A stretch of DNA of 64,000 nt, from the NCBI GenBank assembly GCA_004026145.2, contig CP034990.1, positions 11,059,566-11,123,565 of the forward strand, read 5' to 3'. The notes beneath the pieces are model-generated. The model made no database searches and had not been told where the DNA came from. It saw only the letters and a list, made by a program, of their open reading frames with translations. The translations under genes were made by a program, and so were the position numbers. Source of the stretch: Takifugu bimaculatus (lineage: Eukaryota > Chordata > Actinopteri > Tetraodontiformes > Tetraodontidae). This document shows, piece by piece, positions 62,301 to 64,000 of this stretch; position 1 is the stretch's first letter, and every line of letters starts with the position of its first letter.

Positions 62301-62548
62301 CTGACGATGGAATCTTTAAAATTGATCTTTGAGGCCGTGCTTATTGCACGTCTAATCCCGGTTTTTGTGGCTTCCACTGGATTGCCAAGAACAGCTGACT
62401 GATCGGATCCAAAGCTCGATTTTTCAGAACCTTCGCCCTCTCTGCCATATCTGCTGTAGCTGCCTCTCCCAAGTTTGGGCGGCTTGGTCAGTCGGTTGGA
62501 AGTTGTTAGCATGTTATCAGTAGTTTGTGAAAATCGATCTCCTTCCAT
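62174..62548 (-). CDS. Unrecognised 124-codon open frame upstream of the L1/Tx1 relic
   Basis: An ATG-started frame, polar and basic (Ser/Arg/Gly-rich), with segments such as RGSYSRYGREGEG and SRRQVEEISPQTAFELRGHG. It has no transmembrane segment, zinc-knuckle or other motif I recognise. It overlaps in another frame the start of the endonuclease-bearing frame that ends at 61882, so it may be a remnant of the LINE's first ORF or 5' region, or simply a chance frame. A TTTATAAGG motif lies about 110 bp upstream. I cannot assign a function; the length alone is not significant in 64 kb. Confidence 0.2.
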   Translation of the reverse strand: MEGDRFSQTTDNMLTTSNRLTKPPKLGRGSYSRYGREGEGSEKSSFGSDQSAVLGNPVEATKTGIRRAISTASKINFKDSIVRTLDKCPALSRRQVEEISPQTAFELRGHGRGLIIRSQCAFLL

Positions 62549-64000
62549 GCTGATGTGTTCCTTCCTTTGTGTGACAATTTTTCATAACAGGGGGAAGAAG
62601 CCCAGACATCTGAAAGGCGCTTAGAGTAGCCTCACTGCTCCTCTACAGCAACAGGTGCCTTATAAAGGCATCTGGTGTGGAGCGCTTGCTACACATCTCT
62701 CCAGGAAGGTGATCCAGGTGAGTGGAGACCTGGAGGGTTCCATCTCCAATCCAAACCAGGTTTTTCTGGAGGAGCTGCAGGAAGTATCATTAATGCCACA
62801 ATAAAGAGGATAGATACCCACGATAACACATCATGCATTGGACAACAGAGGATTTTCCACAAGCTGGTCATTTATAAGGCCTTTTCTGTCTTTCACATTG
62901 GCCATTTTAGGCAGAACTCAGTCAGTATGCAATACGATCCAATCCGCCACTATCAGCAACCGAGCAAACACACGTGCAGGAAGGAGAACAGTCGAAAAGC
63001 CACCTGAGGTCGATGAGGACAAACAGACCCGCATTAAAACCAGGCATATAAACAAGATAAATTTACACCTGTACGCACACAAAGCACACTTACCTGTGCC
63101 AGTGAAATAGTTGAACATACTCCAGAGGATATTCCTGATCTAGAAAATGGCAATCTAAAACAAAAAAGGTAAAATTGTGCATTTCAATAGTGAACATTAC
63201 ATCTTATTTTGTTTATTTGGACATTACAATGGCGTCATATGAAAACACCAAGATCGCTAGATGAAATCATCACTTTCTACAGCCTGTAGTGTTGAATGTC
63301 ATTGATGCACTTTAAGCACCGTAATTTGGCAGCGTTTCAGATGGATGAGATTACAGGTTATCAAGTTGCCACCATGAAAATTTAAGCAGCAACAAACCTT
63401 GCAGAACAATTCAGAGATTGTCGGAAAAAAAATCGATGATAATGTGCAAAACAAAGTCGATTCCCCAAAGTAAGCGTAGTCGTCGGCTAAGATTACCATT
63501 GATATCAACACAATAAGAGATTTATGGTAATTGCACAGTTTTGCTAATATGAAACCACAACTATTGTGTATTTGACTCTTTCTCCCTCTTCATAGCTGAA
63601 ATACCACATTTGCATGGTGCATGCATTTATGCAGGCCAGCATTAGACATCAAAATGGTAGATGACAATTTGGACATCTGGAGGCAGGAAGGTAACAAGGA
63701 GGGTAAGTTAGGAGTTACAGTGACATCTGTTTGGCTTTCCTTCCTTTTCCAGCCTCTCAGAGGAGGATCTCTCCTGCTTTTTTTTCTGGCATCTTAGCCA
63801 TGAGAGACAAATGGATTTTGCTTCTCCCTGGATAAACGCTCAATCAAACACATACTCTAATACCTGTGCATGCATGTATTAAACACACACACATATACAG
63901 TATATATATATTTAAAGTGATACATGACCAAAAGCATAAGTAACTTACGGAGAGAAGGCTTGGCGCATTGGACAAACAACTAGGCTCCAGTGGCCACTCA
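62549..64000. other. Intergenic DNA at the window end
   Basis: No recognised gene. Overlapping short frames at 62675-63110 have no motif. Confidence 0.62.
63888..63912. repeat. (CA)n joined to (TA)n
   Basis: Six CA units, then ATACAG, then TATATATAT; short and impure. Confidence 0.75.

Overview
The window is a stretch of a vertebrate nuclear genome, almost certainly a ray-finned fish and probably a spiny-rayed (percomorph) one. The evidence is one recognisable vertebrate coding exon, a dense load of (CA)n, (CT)n, (TATC)n and (CCTCT)n microsatellites, teleost-style L2/Maui and Jockey/CR1/L2-group LINE fragments, an L1/Tx1-type LINE relic, and a fish tRNA-derived SINE. There is no bacterial, organellar or viral gene organisation, and most open reading frames are chance or microsatellite artefacts.

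Only one protein-coding exon can be defended. It lies on the minus strand at 36229-36478 and is the first coding exon of a CELF/Bruno-like RNA-binding protein. CELF4 is the best match; CELF5 and CELF6 are alternatives. The exon has a variable N-terminus followed by the first half of RRM1, and it ends in a phase-1 splice donor. Everything from 36228 down to base 1 is probably its first intron, because no second exon is visible. Upstream of the start codon (higher coordinates) come a (GA)n-rich presumed 5' UTR and a promoter-like region with a perfect CRE, a CCAAT motif and a 7-bp inverted repeat.

Layout: 1-15.9 kb is intron with microsatellites and small hairpins but no transposon I can name. 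15.9-16.8 kb is an L2/Maui 3' end with a (CCTCT)n array and a TGAT tail. 19.7-20.2 kb is an antisense LINE ORF2 relic. 20.2-36.2 kb is intron with no recognisable transposon, containing one weak plus-strand exon candidate (26950-27186). 36.2-36.9 kb is the CELF exon and promoter. 36.9-64 kb is upstream intergenic DNA holding a 260-bp tetranucleotide array, SINE-type repeats (40.7, 43.8 and 53.2 kb), an L2 reverse-transcriptase relic (46.5 kb), a second relic with a lost catalytic pair (47.9 kb), a second L2 3' end (59.8 kb) and a decayed L1/Tx1 endonuclease region (61.0-62.3 kb).

The genes do not form a system in the operon sense. The biological theme is a large-intron neuronal-type RNA-binding protein gene surrounded by decayed retrotransposons and simple repeats. 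I found no convincing previously undescribed system. The points most worth checking are the promoter motif cluster, the candidate symmetric exon, the perfect or near-perfect inverted repeats, and the (UG)n tracts the CELF transcript would carry in its own intron.
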